Notes: generated from the letters alone by a model not told the origin. Shown: positions 19,910 to 28,951, counted from the first letter of the stretch. The stretch: 64,000 nt of DNA from Flavobacterium hiemivividum (GCF_004349145.1 NZ_SMFO01000001.1:434001-498000); one strand, 5' to 3'. Numbers and translations: made by a program.

Positions 19910-20206
19910 TTACAACTGCTCTTGAACTATACCAATAAGAGTATTAGCATCTAGCTCACCTGATTGCCTCCAAATCATTTGTCCGTCTTTATAGATCATC
20001 AAGGTAGGAAGTCCTTTAATTCTTAAAGCAGCAGCCAATTCCTGATTTTTATCAACATCAATCTTAATGACCTTTGCCTTGTCACCAAGCGCTGCCGCCA
20101 CATCTCTAATTACAGGATGCATAGAAACAGATGACTCATTCCAATCTGTGTAGAAATCGATTAACACAGGTACTTGTGCACTTATAAGTTCTCCAAATTT
20201 TGACAT
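19910..20206 (-). CDS. Thioredoxin-fold protein lacking the redox cysteines
   Basis: Thioredoxin-like protein of 98 residues. The fold landmarks are present: V-L-I-D-F-Y-T-D-W at residues 14-22, K-V-I-K-I-D-V-D-K in the middle, and the cis-proline segment GLPTLMIYKDG near 65. Where thioredoxin has W-C-G-P-C, this protein has W-N-E-S-S at 22-26, so neither active-site cysteine is present and it cannot act as a disulfide reductase by the normal mechanism. The frame is intact and its composition is like its neighbours, so it seems to be kept for another role, perhaps binding or as a chaperone. Confidence 0.9.
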   Translation of the reverse strand: MSKFGELISAQVPVLIDFYTDWNESSVSMHPVIRDVAAALGDKAKVIKIDVDKNQELAAALRIKGLPTLMIYKDGQMIWRQSGELDANTLIGIVQEQL

Positions 20207-20281
20207 AAAACCAATGAATTTAATTTTTAAATCTACTTAAAAAAACAGATGTTAATCTACAAATGTAGCATTTTTAACTAA

Positions 20282-21517
20282 TTACACTACATTCTTGCCT
20301 TTTTTTAACTCAATAACAGTAATTTCTGGCATGATTCCAACCCTGCCAGGGTATGCGTGAAACCCAAAACCTCTATTTACATAAACATATCGCCCTAGGT
20401 TTTCGTATAAACCGGCCCATTGCGCATAAACATATTGAGCCAAACTCCACTTAAAATAACCAGGGATTTCAATACCAAATTGCATTCCGTGGGTATGTCC
20501 TGAGAATGTTAAGTGAATGTTCTTTTCGTGATTTTTAATTTCATAATCCCAATGACTAGGATCATGACTCATCAAGATTTTAAAATCCTCCTGCTGCACT
20601 CCTTCCGAAGCTTTGTTAATATCCCCAGCCTTCTTAAAATTATGCCCCCAATTTTCTACTCCTATTAAAGCAATTTTATCCGCACCGTTTTCTATATAAG
20701 TATGCTCATTTAACAATAGTTTGAAGTCAATATCTCCATACAAATTCTTTATCGCTTGAAAATTATTTTCTTTAGCAGCTGCAGTTGGCCATGTCACATA
20801 TTCTCCATAATCATGATTTCCTAGAACAGCATACTTCCCATACTCGTGCTTCTTAATCCTATTAAAGGTCTCTATCCAAGGATGCATCTCTTTAGCATCT
20901 GTATTAACAATATCACCAGTAAACAAAATCATGTCAGAATTTTGTTCGTTGATCAAATCAATTGCATAATTAATCTTCTCTGGATTATCAAAACTACCGC
21001 TATGAACATCCGATATTTGCGTAATGGTAAAACCATCAAAAGCATCTGGCAAATCTGAAAAAAAGATGCGCTGTTTTATAACTTTGTAGTTGTATCTACC
21101 AACGGTTATTCCGTAAATCAAAGACATAAACGGAATAGCCGCTAAACCTAAACCCAGCTGACTTACAAACTTTCTACGAGATGCCAAAAAACTCGTGTTT
21201 TGATCGCTATCTATAAAATAAGTTACCACCCCAGCACCTAATCTAAATAAATCTTCTCCGAGTAATACTAGAGTCAATATTAATTTAGGCACATAAATGA
21301 CCAGTACTAAACCCATCGTAAAGAGCGTCTGACTAGTTTGCCCCACAGAACGGTCAAATTGCGTAAAAGAATAAACAATATATAGTAGAACTATTATACT
21401 AACAGACTGATAAGAAATTAAAATCCATTTTTCCTTAATTAACGTTCTTAATGCCTGAAATACATAAAGTTCTATTATTAGAAGGAAAAGACATAAAAAC
21501 AGTATACGAAAAATCAT
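20282..21517 (-). CDS. Membrane-anchored metallophosphoesterase
   Basis: Calcineurin-like phosphoesterase of 411 residues with an N-terminal membrane part: about four hydrophobic segments within residues 1-140. The catalytic domain follows with the metal-binding motifs D-V-H-S-G, G-D-I-V-N, G-N-H-D-Y and S-G-H-T-H-G. A reading from GTG at 21535 is possible; the ATG at 21517 gives a cleaner start (MIFRILFLCLF). It resembles the YaeI/YkuE group, some members of which cleave lipid-linked phosphates; the substrate here is unknown. Confidence 0.9.
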   Translation of the reverse strand: MIFRILFLCLFLLIIELYVFQALRTLIKEKWILISYQSVSIIVLLYIVYSFTQFDRSVGQTSQTLFTMGLVLVIYVPKLILTLVLLGEDLFRLGAGVVTYFIDSDQNTSFLASRRKFVSQLGLGLAAIPFMSLIYGITVGRYNYKVIKQRIFFSDLPDAFDGFTITQISDVHSGSFDNPEKINYAIDLINEQNSDMILFTGDIVNTDAKEMHPWIETFNRIKKHEYGKYAVLGNHDYGEYVTWPTAAAKENNFQAIKNLYGDIDFKLLLNEHTYIENGADKIALIGVENWGHNFKKAGDINKASEGVQQEDFKILMSHDPSHWDYEIKNHEKNIHLTFSGHTHGMQFGIEIPGYFKWSLAQYVYAQWAGLYENLGRYVYVNRGFGFHAYPGRVGIMPEITVIELKKGKNVV

Positions 21518-21753
21518 TATAATTTTTTTTGTCACAAAATAACAAATTAACGAAACACTATGTATAGTAATTAATCAAAATTTAACTAAAACAACCTTAA
21601 AAAAATCAAACTACTTCTACCAATAAATCAAATGAATTATAGTCCTTTTCGAAAAAAAATTCCCAAAGCCTTATTCCATTAAAATGATGGTCACCGAAAA
21701 TTAGAACATCAAGAAATTATACAATCTGAGTATTCTTTATCTTTTAAGTTTTG

Positions 21754-21761
21754 TACTTTTG
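21754..21761 (+). promoter_or_regulatory. -7 box of polA
   Basis: TACTTTTG matches TAnnTTTG; transcription would start near 21765, giving a 19-base leader. No TTG at the usual distance. Confidence 0.5.
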
Positions 21762-21783
21762 AAATCTTTACAAAATCACAATC

Positions 21784-24624
21784 ATGTCAGAACAAAAACG
21801 TCTCTTTTTACTCGATGCTTACGCTTTAATTTTTCGAGGATACTATGCCTTTATAAAAAACCCAAGAATCAATTCTAAAGGAATGGATACTTCGGCGATT
21901 ATGGGATTTATGAATTCCTTAATGGATGTTATCAAAAGAGAGAAACCAGACCATTTAGCGGTCGCTTTTGATAATGGCGGAAGCCAGTTAAGAAATGAGA
22001 TATTCCCTGAATACAAAGCAAATCGTGACGCCACTCCCGAAGCCATAAAAATCGCTGTGCCATACATTCAATCTTTGTTGAAAGCCATGCATATTCCTAT
22101 TATCGAAGTTAAAGGCTATGAAGCTGATGATTTGATAGGGACTATTGCAAAACAAGCCGAAAAAGAAAACTATAAAGTCTATATGGTCACTCCAGACAAG
22201 GATTTTGCACAATTGGTTTCTGAAAATATATTTATGTACAAACCCGCCAGAATGGGTAATGGAATCGAAATATGGGGTGTTCCAGAGGTATTGGAAAAAT
22301 TCCAAATTGAAAGACCGGAACAAGTGATTGATTTCCTAGGAATGATGGGCGACGCCGCTGACAATATTCCGGGATTACCTGGCGTAGGCGAAGTTACCGC
22401 TAAGAAATTCTTGAAAGAATACGGGTCCATGGAAAATCTTTTAGCAAACACTGACAAGCTAAAAGGAAAAATGAAGGAGAATATTGAAGCTAATAAAGAG
22501 AAAGGTATTTTATCGAAAACTTTAGCGACTATTCTTCTGGATTGCCCAGTTGTTTTTGACGAAAAAGATTATGAGTTATCAACTCCAGATGTCGAAAAAA
22601 CAGATGCGCTATTTAATGAGTTAGAATTTAGACGAATGGCAGAGCAGTTTGATGCCATATTTAAAAAAGGCGGAACCGCAACTTCTAGTACTCCAGCTGA
22701 AGATAATAACTCCCCTAAAAAAGCACAACAAAAAAACGATGATCAGTTTGATCTTTTCGGAAGTGCAATTGCAGATGAATCTTCTGAAGACGCACACCTT
22801 AAATATTACAGTACATTAGAAGACACTGAACATTCCTATCAAATTATTCAAGGAGATTTAGGTCTTAAATTATTATTACAAAATTTACTAAAACAAACTT
22901 CTGTTTGCTTCGACACTGAAACTACCGGACTAGATGCCTTGCATGCTGAACTAGTGGGAATTTCTTTCTCTTATGAAAAAGGAAAAGGATTTTACGTGCC
23001 ATTTCCAGAAAACCAAGATGAAGCAAAAGCGCTGATTGAAAAATTTATTCCTTTTTTCGAAAATACAACTATTGAGAAAATTGGACAAAATTTAAAATAC
23101 GATTTAAAAATACTTTCTAACTATAGTATCACTGTAGAAGGAAAGTTATTTGACACCATGATTGCCCATTATCTAATAAATCCAGACATGCGTCACAACA
23201 TGGATATCTTAGCAGAGACTTATTTGAAATATTCCCCAAAACCGATTGAAGACTTAATTGGGAAAAAAGGAAAAAACCAAAAGTCGATGCGCGAGGTAGA
23301 ATTAGAACAAATCAAAGAATACGCTGCCGAAGATGCTGACATAACACTTCAATTAAAAGAAATTTTTACTACTGAGTTAGACAAAACAGAAACCAAAAAG
23401 CTTTTTGACGAAATCGAAATTCCATTAGTCAAAGTATTAGCTGATATGGAAAAAGAAGGCATCCGCGTGGATGTCGATTTTCTACAATCACTTTCGAAAG
23501 AATTAGATAATGATATTAAATTATTAGAAAAAAATATTTACGAAACTGTAGGTCATTCCTTTAATTTGGCTTCGCCAAAACAACTAGGTGAAGTTTTATT
23601 TGACGAATTAAAGATTGGCGGCGCCAAACAAAAGAAAACAAAAACCGGTCAATACGCCACGGGCGAAGAAGTACTGAGCTATTTAGCTAATGACAATCCA
23701 ATCGTGCAAGACATCTTGAACTGGCGCCAATTGATAAAATTACAAAATACTTATGTTGATGCATTACCCAACCAAGTGGATAAAATCACCGGTCGCATCC
23801 ACACTGATTACATGCAAACGGTAGCCGCAACGGGGCGTTTGAGTTCGAATAATCCAAACTTGCAGAACATCCCGATTCGTACAGAAAGAGGACGCCAAAT
23901 TAGAAAAGCATTTGTTGCCAGAGATGAAAATTACACTTTAATATCTGCCGATTACTCTCAAATTGAACTGCGTATTATTGCAGCTTTGAGTGGCGAGGAA
24001 AACATGATAAAAGCGTTTCTAAATCACGAAGACATTCACAAATCTACTGCTTCAAAAGTATTTGATGTTCCTTTAGAAGAAGTGACCCGCGAACAAAGAA
24101 GTCACGCAAAAACAGTAAACTTCGGAATTATATACGGGGTTTCGGCTTTTGGGTTGAGCAATCAAACTTCATTATCAAGAAGCGAAAGTGCAGCGTTAAT
24201 AGAAGCGTATTACAAAACATATCCAAGATTGAAGTCGTACATCCAAGAGCAAATTGAATTTGCACGCGATAATGGTTATGTCCAAACTATACTTGGACGT
24301 CGTCGCTATTTAAAAGATATTAATTCCCAAAACGCAATGGTACGTGGCGGCGCAGAACGGAATGCCGTAAACGCACCAATACAAGGAAGCGCAGCTGATA
24401 TTATTAAAATCGCCATGATCAACATCCATAAAAAACTAACCTCACAAAACTGGAAAAGCAAGATGTTGCTACAGGTTCATGATGAACTTGTGTTTGATGT
24501 ACACAATAGTGAACTAGAAAAAATCCAACCGATGATCAAACACGAAATGGAAAATGCATTCAAACTTGAAGTTCCTTTAGACGTTGATTTAGGTATGGGT
24601 AAAGATTGGCTTGAAGCGCATTAG
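21784..24624 (+). CDS. polA: DNA polymerase I
   Basis: Repair and Okazaki-fragment polymerase of 946 residues. The 5'-3' exonuclease domain (about 1-290) contains VAFDNGG, YEADDLIGT and the helix-hairpin-helix around GLPGVGE. An acidic linker follows. The 3'-5' exonuclease domain (about 340-530) keeps its first catalytic motif, F-D-T-E-T, so proofreading is probably active. The polymerase domain carries motif A (DYSQIELRIIA), motif B (RSHAKTVNFGIIYG) and motif C (QVHDELVFDV). The gene is monocistronic and convergent with the LacI-type regulator. Confidence 0.98.
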   Translation: MSEQKRLFLLDAYALIFRGYYAFIKNPRINSKGMDTSAIMGFMNSLMDVIKREKPDHLAVAFDNGGSQLRNEIFPEYKANRDATPEAIKIAVPYIQSLLKAMHIPIIEVKGYEADDLIGTIAKQAEKENYKVYMVTPDKDFAQLVSENIFMYKPARMGNGIEIWGVPEVLEKFQIERPEQVIDFLGMMGDAADNIPGLPGVGEVTAKKFLKEYGSMENLLANTDKLKGKMKENIEANKEKGILSKTLATILLDCPVVFDEKDYELSTPDVEKTDALFNELEFRRMAEQFDAIFKKGGTATSSTPAEDNNSPKKAQQKNDDQFDLFGSAIADESSEDAHLKYYSTLEDTEHSYQIIQGDLGLKLLLQNLLKQTSVCFDTETTGLDALHAELVGISFSYEKGKGFYVPFPENQDEAKALIEKFIPFFENTTIEKIGQNLKYDLKILSNYSITVEGKLFDTMIAHYLINPDMRHNMDILAETYLKYSPKPIEDLIGKKGKNQKSMREVELEQIKEYAAEDADITLQLKEIFTTELDKTETKKLFDEIEIPLVKVLADMEKEGIRVDVDFLQSLSKELDNDIKLLEKNIYETVGHSFNLASPKQLGEVLFDELKIGGAKQKKTKTGQYATGEEVLSYLANDNPIVQDILNWRQLIKLQNTYVDALPNQVDKITGRIHTDYMQTVAATGRLSSNNPNLQNIPIRTERGRQIRKAFVARDENYTLISADYSQIELRIIAALSGEENMIKAFLNHEDIHKSTASKVFDVPLEEVTREQRSHAKTVNFGIIYGVSAFGLSNQTSLSRSESAALIEAYYKTYPRLKSYIQEQIEFARDNGYVQTILGRRRYLKDINSQNAMVRGGAERNAVNAPIQGSAADIIKIAMINIHKKLTSQNWKSKMLLQVHDELVFDVHNSELEKIQPMIKHEMENAFKLEVPLDVDLGMGKDWLEAH

Positions 24625-24640
24625 TAAGTTATATAAATAA

Positions 24641-24669
24641 CATTGTCAAAGTTCTAAACTTTGACAATG
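24641..24669 (+). terminator. Hairpin downstream of polA
   Basis: CATTGTCAAAGTT and AACTTTGACAATG form a perfect 13-base stem with a CTA loop, without a strong T-tract. It lies directly before a second, bidirectional terminator. Confidence 0.6.
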
Positions 24670-24672
24670 TAT

Positions 24673-24717
24673 AAAACTAAAAAATCCATCTGCCGAGGCG
24701 ATGGATTTTTTAGTTTT
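24673..24717. terminator. Bidirectional terminator between polA and the LacI-type gene
   Basis: AAAACTAAAAAATCCATC pairs with GATGGATTTTTTAGTTTT around a nine-base loop, with T-tracts on both strands. It suits the convergent genes on either side. Confidence 0.8.
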
Positions 24718-24734
24718 ATTCCGTCTTTTTATAA

Positions 24735-25760
24735 TTATCTTACTCTACTAGACTCTCTTTCTTTCAGTTTTGTTTTAATGACAACTGTTTCATAAGGAAT
24801 ATTTACCTCTTTAGATTCCAACCGGTCAATAAGTAATTTAGCAGCTACTTCACCTATTTCAACTCCGTGTTGACTTATGGTAGTTAAACTTGGTGTCAAT
24901 CGGCGCGAAGCTAAAATCCCATCAGCAAAACCAATTATCGAAAGTTCTTCCGGAATTTTAAATCCTTTTTTTAATCCAATTTTTAAAGCTGCAACAGAAT
25001 CATTCTCATCTAAAGCTAAAACACCATCGATTGCATTATTGTTGAATATAGCTTCAATTCTGTTTTTTAAATCTTCTTCTGAATCAGTGCGAAGAATTAT
25101 ATTTTCATTTATTGGAATATTATTATCTTCTAAAGCTTTCAAGTACCCGTCAGCTCTTAATTTTCCAACACTCAAGTTATCTACAGAAGACAATAAGGCA
25201 ATATTATTACATCCCAAATCAATTAATCGCTGAGTAGAATTTAATGCCGAATCAAAGTCGTCTACAATTACTTTGTCACATTCAACACCATCAGCAATTC
25301 TATCAAACATTACTATAGGAGTTCCATCATTAATTATTTCCTTAAAGTGAGAATAATCTTGAAGTTTTTGCGCCTCTTCAGAAACAGACAAAATAAATCC
25401 ATCGATGGTTCCATTACTCAACATTTCTAAAGTATGTGCTTCCTTGTCCATCGATTCATTAGAAATGCACATAATAACGTTATATCCTTTTTCATCAGCT
25501 ACTTTTTCGATACCGCTGAATACTTTGGCAAAAAAAGAATTAAGAATATTAGGTATAATAACACCAATGGTCTTTGTTTTACGATTCTTAAGATTTAAAC
25601 CAATTACGTTGGGCTTATAATTTTTAAGCTTCGCATATTCCTTAATTTTTATTTTTGTTTGATCACTAATTTCAGGACTATCGTTAAGTGCCTTCGACAC
25701 TGTGGAAACAGAAACGTTAAGTTCTTTTGCTATTTGTTTAAGAGTTGCTTTGACTTTCAT
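24735..25760 (-). CDS. LacI-family transcriptional regulator
   Basis: Sugar-type repressor of 341 residues. The N-terminal helix-turn-helix (about 4-26, LKQIAKELNVSVSTVSKAL) is followed by the hinge and a periplasmic-binding-protein-like effector domain (about 60-330), with TIGVIIPNILN at its start. No sugar transport or catabolic gene is adjacent, so the regulon cannot be inferred from context. An inverted repeat 13-29 bases upstream of its start may be its own operator. Confidence 0.9.
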   Translation of the reverse strand: MKVKATLKQIAKELNVSVSTVSKALNDSPEISDQTKIKIKEYAKLKNYKPNVIGLNLKNRKTKTIGVIIPNILNSFFAKVFSGIEKVADEKGYNVIMCISNESMDKEAHTLEMLSNGTIDGFILSVSEEAQKLQDYSHFKEIINDGTPIVMFDRIADGVECDKVIVDDFDSALNSTQRLIDLGCNNIALLSSVDNLSVGKLRADGYLKALEDNNIPINENIILRTDSEEDLKNRIEAIFNNNAIDGVLALDENDSVAALKIGLKKGFKIPEELSIIGFADGILASRRLTPSLTTISQHGVEIGEVAAKLLIDRLESKEVNIPYETVVIKTKLKERESSRVR

Positions 25761-25772
25761 AATTTAAGTATG

Positions 25773-25789
25773 TATTGACATTATCAATA
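25773..25789. promoter_or_regulatory. Candidate operator of the LacI-type regulator
   Basis: TATTGA, five bases, TCAATA: a perfect inverted repeat 13 bases upstream of the regulator's start codon. Size and symmetry suit a dimeric LacI-type protein, but in AT-rich DNA it could arise by chance. Confidence 0.35.
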
Positions 25790-26039
25790 ATATAAGAGAA
25801 ACCTATTTAATCTACTAATTAAATAAATAATAGCTACTTTTTCTTGCGAATTGCTATTTCTAAGCCCCTGCTTTTTAATTATCACCTCGCAATATAAAAA
25901 TTTATTTCGACAACAAAAGTAATATAAAAATAGAAACACGCCATAATGTAAATTTACAAAAGAGAAGCAAACCACGGCACATTAAATATACAATTGATAA
26001 TCAGGTATAAAACGTGTAAAAATTATTCTTTTAAGGTAT

Positions 26040-26069
26040 TTGCTTTTAAAATAAATAATTGTACTTTTG
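26040..26069 (+). promoter_or_regulatory. Promoter of the rplM-rpsI-rpsB-tsf genes
   Basis: TTG at 26040-26042, a 19-base spacer and TACTTTTG at 26062-26069, matching the Bacteroidota consensus fully. Confidence 0.75.
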
Positions 26070-26070
26070 C

Positions 26071-26088
26071 ATCCCCTTTAATGGGGAT
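26071..26088 (+). promoter_or_regulatory. 5'-end hairpin of the rplM transcript
   Basis: ATCCCC and GGGGAT pair around TTTAAT, right at the expected transcription start and 24 bases before the ATG. There is no T-tract, so it is not a terminator. It may stabilise the mRNA or be a ribosomal-protein leader. Confidence 0.5.
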
Positions 26089-26112
26089 GGAATGTTTAAT
26101 TAAAAAAATATT

Positions 26113-26568
26113 ATGGACGCATTAAGCTACAAGACTCAATCAGCAAGCAAAGCCACCGTTACTAAGGAGTGGATTGTTGTAGATGCAGATGGGCACAACT
26201 TAGGTCGTCTTGCTTCAAAAGTCGCTATGATTTTGAGAGGTAAGTACAAACCAAGTTACACACCGCACGTTGACTGTGGAGATAACGTAATTGTTATCAA
26301 CTCAGAAAAAATCAACCTTACAGGTAACAAAATGGACGAGAAAATTTACATGCGTCACACAGGTTACCCAGGAGGTCAAAGAACTCTAACTGCTAAAGTA
26401 TTGCAATCTAAAAACCCTGCATTACTAGTAGAGAAAGCTGTAAAAGGAATGTTACCAAAAAACAAAATTGGTGCTGAACTTTTTAGAAATTTAAATGTTG
26501 TTGTAGGTTCAGAGCACAAACAAGGTGCACAAAAACCGAGAACAGTTAACCTTAACGATCTTAAGTAA
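26113..26568 (+). CDS. rplM: 50S ribosomal protein L13
   Basis: Large-subunit protein of 151 residues with the L13 signatures WIVVDADGHNLGRLASKVA, YTPHVDCGD and GYPGGQ. It begins the rplM-rpsI-rpsB-tsf string behind a strong promoter. Its stop codon overlaps the rpsI start by one base, so the two are probably translated together. Confidence 0.98.
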   Translation: MDALSYKTQSASKATVTKEWIVVDADGHNLGRLASKVAMILRGKYKPSYTPHVDCGDNVIVINSEKINLTGNKMDEKIYMRHTGYPGGQRTLTAKVLQSKNPALLVEKAVKGMLPKNKIGAELFRNLNVVVGSEHKQGAQKPRTVNLNDLK

Positions 26569-26954
26569 TGGGAGTTATTCACAAAATCGGTAGAAGAAAA
26601 ACCGCTGTTGCACGTGTTTATGTTTCGGAAGGAACAGGAGTAATCACTGTAAACAAAAAAGAATTCGCAACTTACTTCCCAACAGCTACTTTACAGTACA
26701 AAGTAATGCAACCAATGTCTATGACAGAAAATGCAACTAACTTTGATGTAAAAGTAAACGTTTATGGAGGTGGTTCAACTGGACAAGCAGAAGCTGTAAG
26801 AATGGCATTAGCGCGCGCAATGTGCGAAGTTAACGCTGAAAACAGATTAGTTTTGAAACCAGAAGGTTTATTGACAAGAGATCCAAGAATGGTTGAACGT
26901 AAGAAATTCGGTCAAAAGAAAGCTCGTAAGAAATTTCAATTCTCGAAACGTTAA
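26568..26954 (+). CDS. rpsI: 30S ribosomal protein S9
   Basis: Small-subunit protein of 128 residues, including GRRKTAVARV at the start, G-G-G-S-T-G-Q-A-E-A in the middle and a basic tail ending K-F-Q-F-S-K-R, whose last residues reach the P-site tRNA. It overlaps the rplM stop codon (TAATG). Confidence 0.98.
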   Translation: MGVIHKIGRRKTAVARVYVSEGTGVITVNKKEFATYFPTATLQYKVMQPMSMTENATNFDVKVNVYGGGSTGQAEAVRMALARAMCEVNAENRLVLKPEGLLTRDPRMVERKKFGQKKARKKFQFSKR

Positions 26955-26962
26955 TATTGCCT

Positions 26963-27098
26963 GTCTTGAGTACCTTTATTCAAGACTTATTGAGTTTATT
27001 ATTGAATTTAAAACAATGTTGTTGTTGCCTACCGAGGTAGGAATTAGTTTAGCATCTAAATGTATTTAGCCGAGAAATCGCCATTCATACATTGCTAA
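26963..27098 (+). promoter_or_regulatory. Structured leader upstream of rpsB
   Basis: The rpsI-rpsB gap is 171 bases and folds extensively. It contains a 7-base stem (26963-26969 with 26980-26986), a compact hairpin CCTACCGAGGTAGG (27028-27041), and a long helix in which TTAGC (27049-27053) pairs with GCTAA (27094-27098). After a five-base bulge, AATGTAT (27059-27065) pairs with ATACATT (27087-27093). A CGA-GAAA-TCG hairpin sits inside. It is a candidate site for autoregulation by S2. No promoter box is visible in the gap. Confidence 0.5.
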
Positions 27099-27125
27099 TC
27101 AACAGAACGTAAACTAGTACAAAAA

Positions 27126-27926
27126 ATGTCAAACAAAGTAGAAGTAAAAGAATTACTAGAAGCAGGTGTCCACTTTGGACACATGACTAGAAAATGGGAT
27201 CCAAATATGGCTCCTTACATTTATATGGAACGTAATGGTATTCACATTATCAATCTATATAAAACTGCAGCAAAAATTGAAGAGGCTAATGAAGCTTTGA
27301 AAAAAATTGCAGCATCAGGTAGAAAAATATTATTTGTTGCTACCAAAAAACAAGCAAAAGACATCGTTGCTGAAAAAGCAAAAGCTGCAAACATGCCTTA
27401 CATCACTGAAAGATGGCCTGGTGGAATGCTAACTAACTTCGTAACTATCCGTAAAGCTGTTAAAAAAATGGCAACTATTGATAAAATGAAGAAAGATGGT
27501 ACTTTCATGACCCTTTCTAAGAAAGAGCGTTTACAAGTTGATCGTCTTCGTGCTAAATTAGAGAAAAATTTAGGTTCAATTTCTGATATGTCAAGATTAC
27601 CAGCTGCATTATTTGTAGTAGATATCAAAGCTGAACACATCGCAATAAAAGAAGCTCAAAAATTAAACATTCCAGTTTTTGCAATGGTTGATACTAACTC
27701 TGATCCTCGTGAAGTAGAGTTCGTAATTCCATCAAATGATGATGCTTCTAAATCAATCGATAAAATTTTAACTTTAGTTACAGCTGCAATCACTGAAGGA
27801 CTTTCTGATAGAGGTTCTGATAAAGAAGAAGCAACTGAAAAAGCGGCTCCTGCAGCAACTGAAGCAGTAGCAACTGAAACTGCAGCTCCGGCTGCTGAAA
27901 CAGCGGCTCCAGCAACTGAAGAATAA
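27126..27926 (+). CDS. rpsB: 30S ribosomal protein S2
   Basis: Small-subunit protein of 266 residues with S2 signatures: LLEAGVHFGHMTRKWDPNM, TERWPGGMLTNF and the DTNSDPREVEFVIPSND segment. The C-terminus carries a low-complexity extension of about 35 residues rich in A, E and T, common in Bacteroidota. It follows a structured leader and precedes tsf, the usual pairing. Confidence 0.98.
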   Translation: MSNKVEVKELLEAGVHFGHMTRKWDPNMAPYIYMERNGIHIINLYKTAAKIEEANEALKKIAASGRKILFVATKKQAKDIVAEKAKAANMPYITERWPGGMLTNFVTIRKAVKKMATIDKMKKDGTFMTLSKKERLQVDRLRAKLEKNLGSISDMSRLPAALFVVDIKAEHIAIKEAQKLNIPVFAMVDTNSDPREVEFVIPSNDDASKSIDKILTLVTAAITEGLSDRGSDKEEATEKAAPAATEAVATETAAPAAETAAPATEE

Positions 27927-27935
27927 AACATTATT

Positions 27936-28034
27936 TAAATTCCAAATTTTAAATTCCAAATTCCCCAAAAAAAATTAGAAACCTACCGTTTATAATTTGA
28001 TTAAGTTGGAGTTTGGGATTTAAGAGTTGGAATT
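27936..28034. repeat. Imperfect palindromic AT-rich repeat between rpsB and tsf
   Basis: A left arm made of repeated AAATTCCAAA units (27936-27966) is matched by an inverted right arm (28006-28034), giving about 24 of 30 paired bases over a 40-base loop. It looks like the intergenic palindromes common in Flavobacterium and could form a stem in the rpsB-tsf mRNA. Confidence 0.5.
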
Positions 28035-28065
28035 TTTACTTTTAACCTTATAAAAAATACACAAC

Positions 28066-28890
28066 ATGGCAACAATAACTGCTGCAGACGTAAATAAATT
28101 AAGAACAGCTACAGGTGCTGGAATGATGGATTGTAAAAAAGCATTAGTGGAAGCTGATGGTGATTTTGAATTAGCAATCGAAAACCTACGTAAAAAAGGA
28201 CAAAAAGTAGCTGCAAACCGTTCAGATAGAGAATCTACTGAAGGAGCTGCAATCGCTGTTGTTAATGCTGACAAAACTACTGGTGTTGTTATCACACTAA
28301 ACTGTGAGACTGACTTCGTAGGTATGAATGAAAGCTTTGTAAAGATGGCTACTGAAATGGCTAATCAAGCATTAAACTACGATTCTAAAGAAGCATTTTT
28401 AGCTTCAGATTTCAACGGAATTACTATTGCTGATAAACTTATCGAGCAAACTGGAGTTATCGGAGAAAAATTAGAAATCAGAACTTTTGAGAAATTAGAA
28501 GGTGCATTCGTAGGATCTTACATCCACTCTGGAAACAAAATTGCTACTTTAGTAGCTTTATCTGCTGCTCCTGCTGGTGCTGACGAAGTTTCTAGAAACG
28601 TTGCTATGCAAGCTGCTGCTATGTCTCCTATCGCTTTGAACGAAGCTGGTGTTGATGCAGTAACTATCGAAAAAGAAATCGAAATTGCTAAAGATTTACT
28701 TCGTCAAGAAGGAAAACCAGAAGGAATGTTAGATAACATCGCTAAAGGTAAATTAGCTCGTTTCTTTAAAGATAACACATTAGTAAACCAAGATTACATT
28801 AAAGACAACAAACTAAGCGTTGCTGCTTATGTTAAATCTTTAGATAAAGATCTTATCGTTACAGGTTTCAAAAGAGCTGCTTTAGGATAA
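28066..28890 (+). CDS. tsf: Elongation factor Ts
   Basis: Nucleotide exchange factor for EF-Tu, 274 residues. The N-terminal UBA-like domain has LRTATGAGMMDCKKAL. The core has the EF-Tu-contacting T-D-F-V motif in NCETDFVGMN, followed by coiled-coil and C-terminal dimerisation segments. It is the last gene of the string, followed by a strong terminator. Confidence 0.98.
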   Translation: MATITAADVNKLRTATGAGMMDCKKALVEADGDFELAIENLRKKGQKVAANRSDRESTEGAAIAVVNADKTTGVVITLNCETDFVGMNESFVKMATEMANQALNYDSKEAFLASDFNGITIADKLIEQTGVIGEKLEIRTFEKLEGAFVGSYIHSGNKIATLVALSAAPAGADEVSRNVAMQAAAMSPIALNEAGVDAVTIEKEIEIAKDLLRQEGKPEGMLDNIAKGKLARFFKDNTLVNQDYIKDNKLSVAAYVKSLDKDLIVTGFKRAALG

Positions 28891-28914
28891 TCCCTAGTTC
28901 AACTTTAAACATAT

Positions 28915-28951
28915 AAAAAGAGCGATTTGAAATTCAAATCGCTCTTTTTTT
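28915..28951. terminator. Bidirectional terminator after tsf
   Basis: AAAAAGAGCGATTTGAA and its complement form a near-perfect stem followed by a T-tract. It also faces the convergent M3 peptidase gene. Confidence 0.85.

Larger units (their letters stand above)
25761..26112. other. Intergenic region between lacI-type gene and rplM
   Basis: 352 bases without a gene, shared by divergent promoters. It contains a 6-5-6 inverted repeat near the lacI-type start, an AT-rich 8-6-8 inverted repeat at 25804-25825, and the rplM promoter and hairpin at the right end. A 63-codon minus-strand frame at 25784-25975 has no credible protein character. Confidence 0.6.

Noticed and set aside
25784-25975. 63-codon minus-strand frame upstream of the LacI-type gene
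   Set aside because: Low-complexity aromatic-rich translation in an AT-rich promoter region, with no sign of protein conservation.
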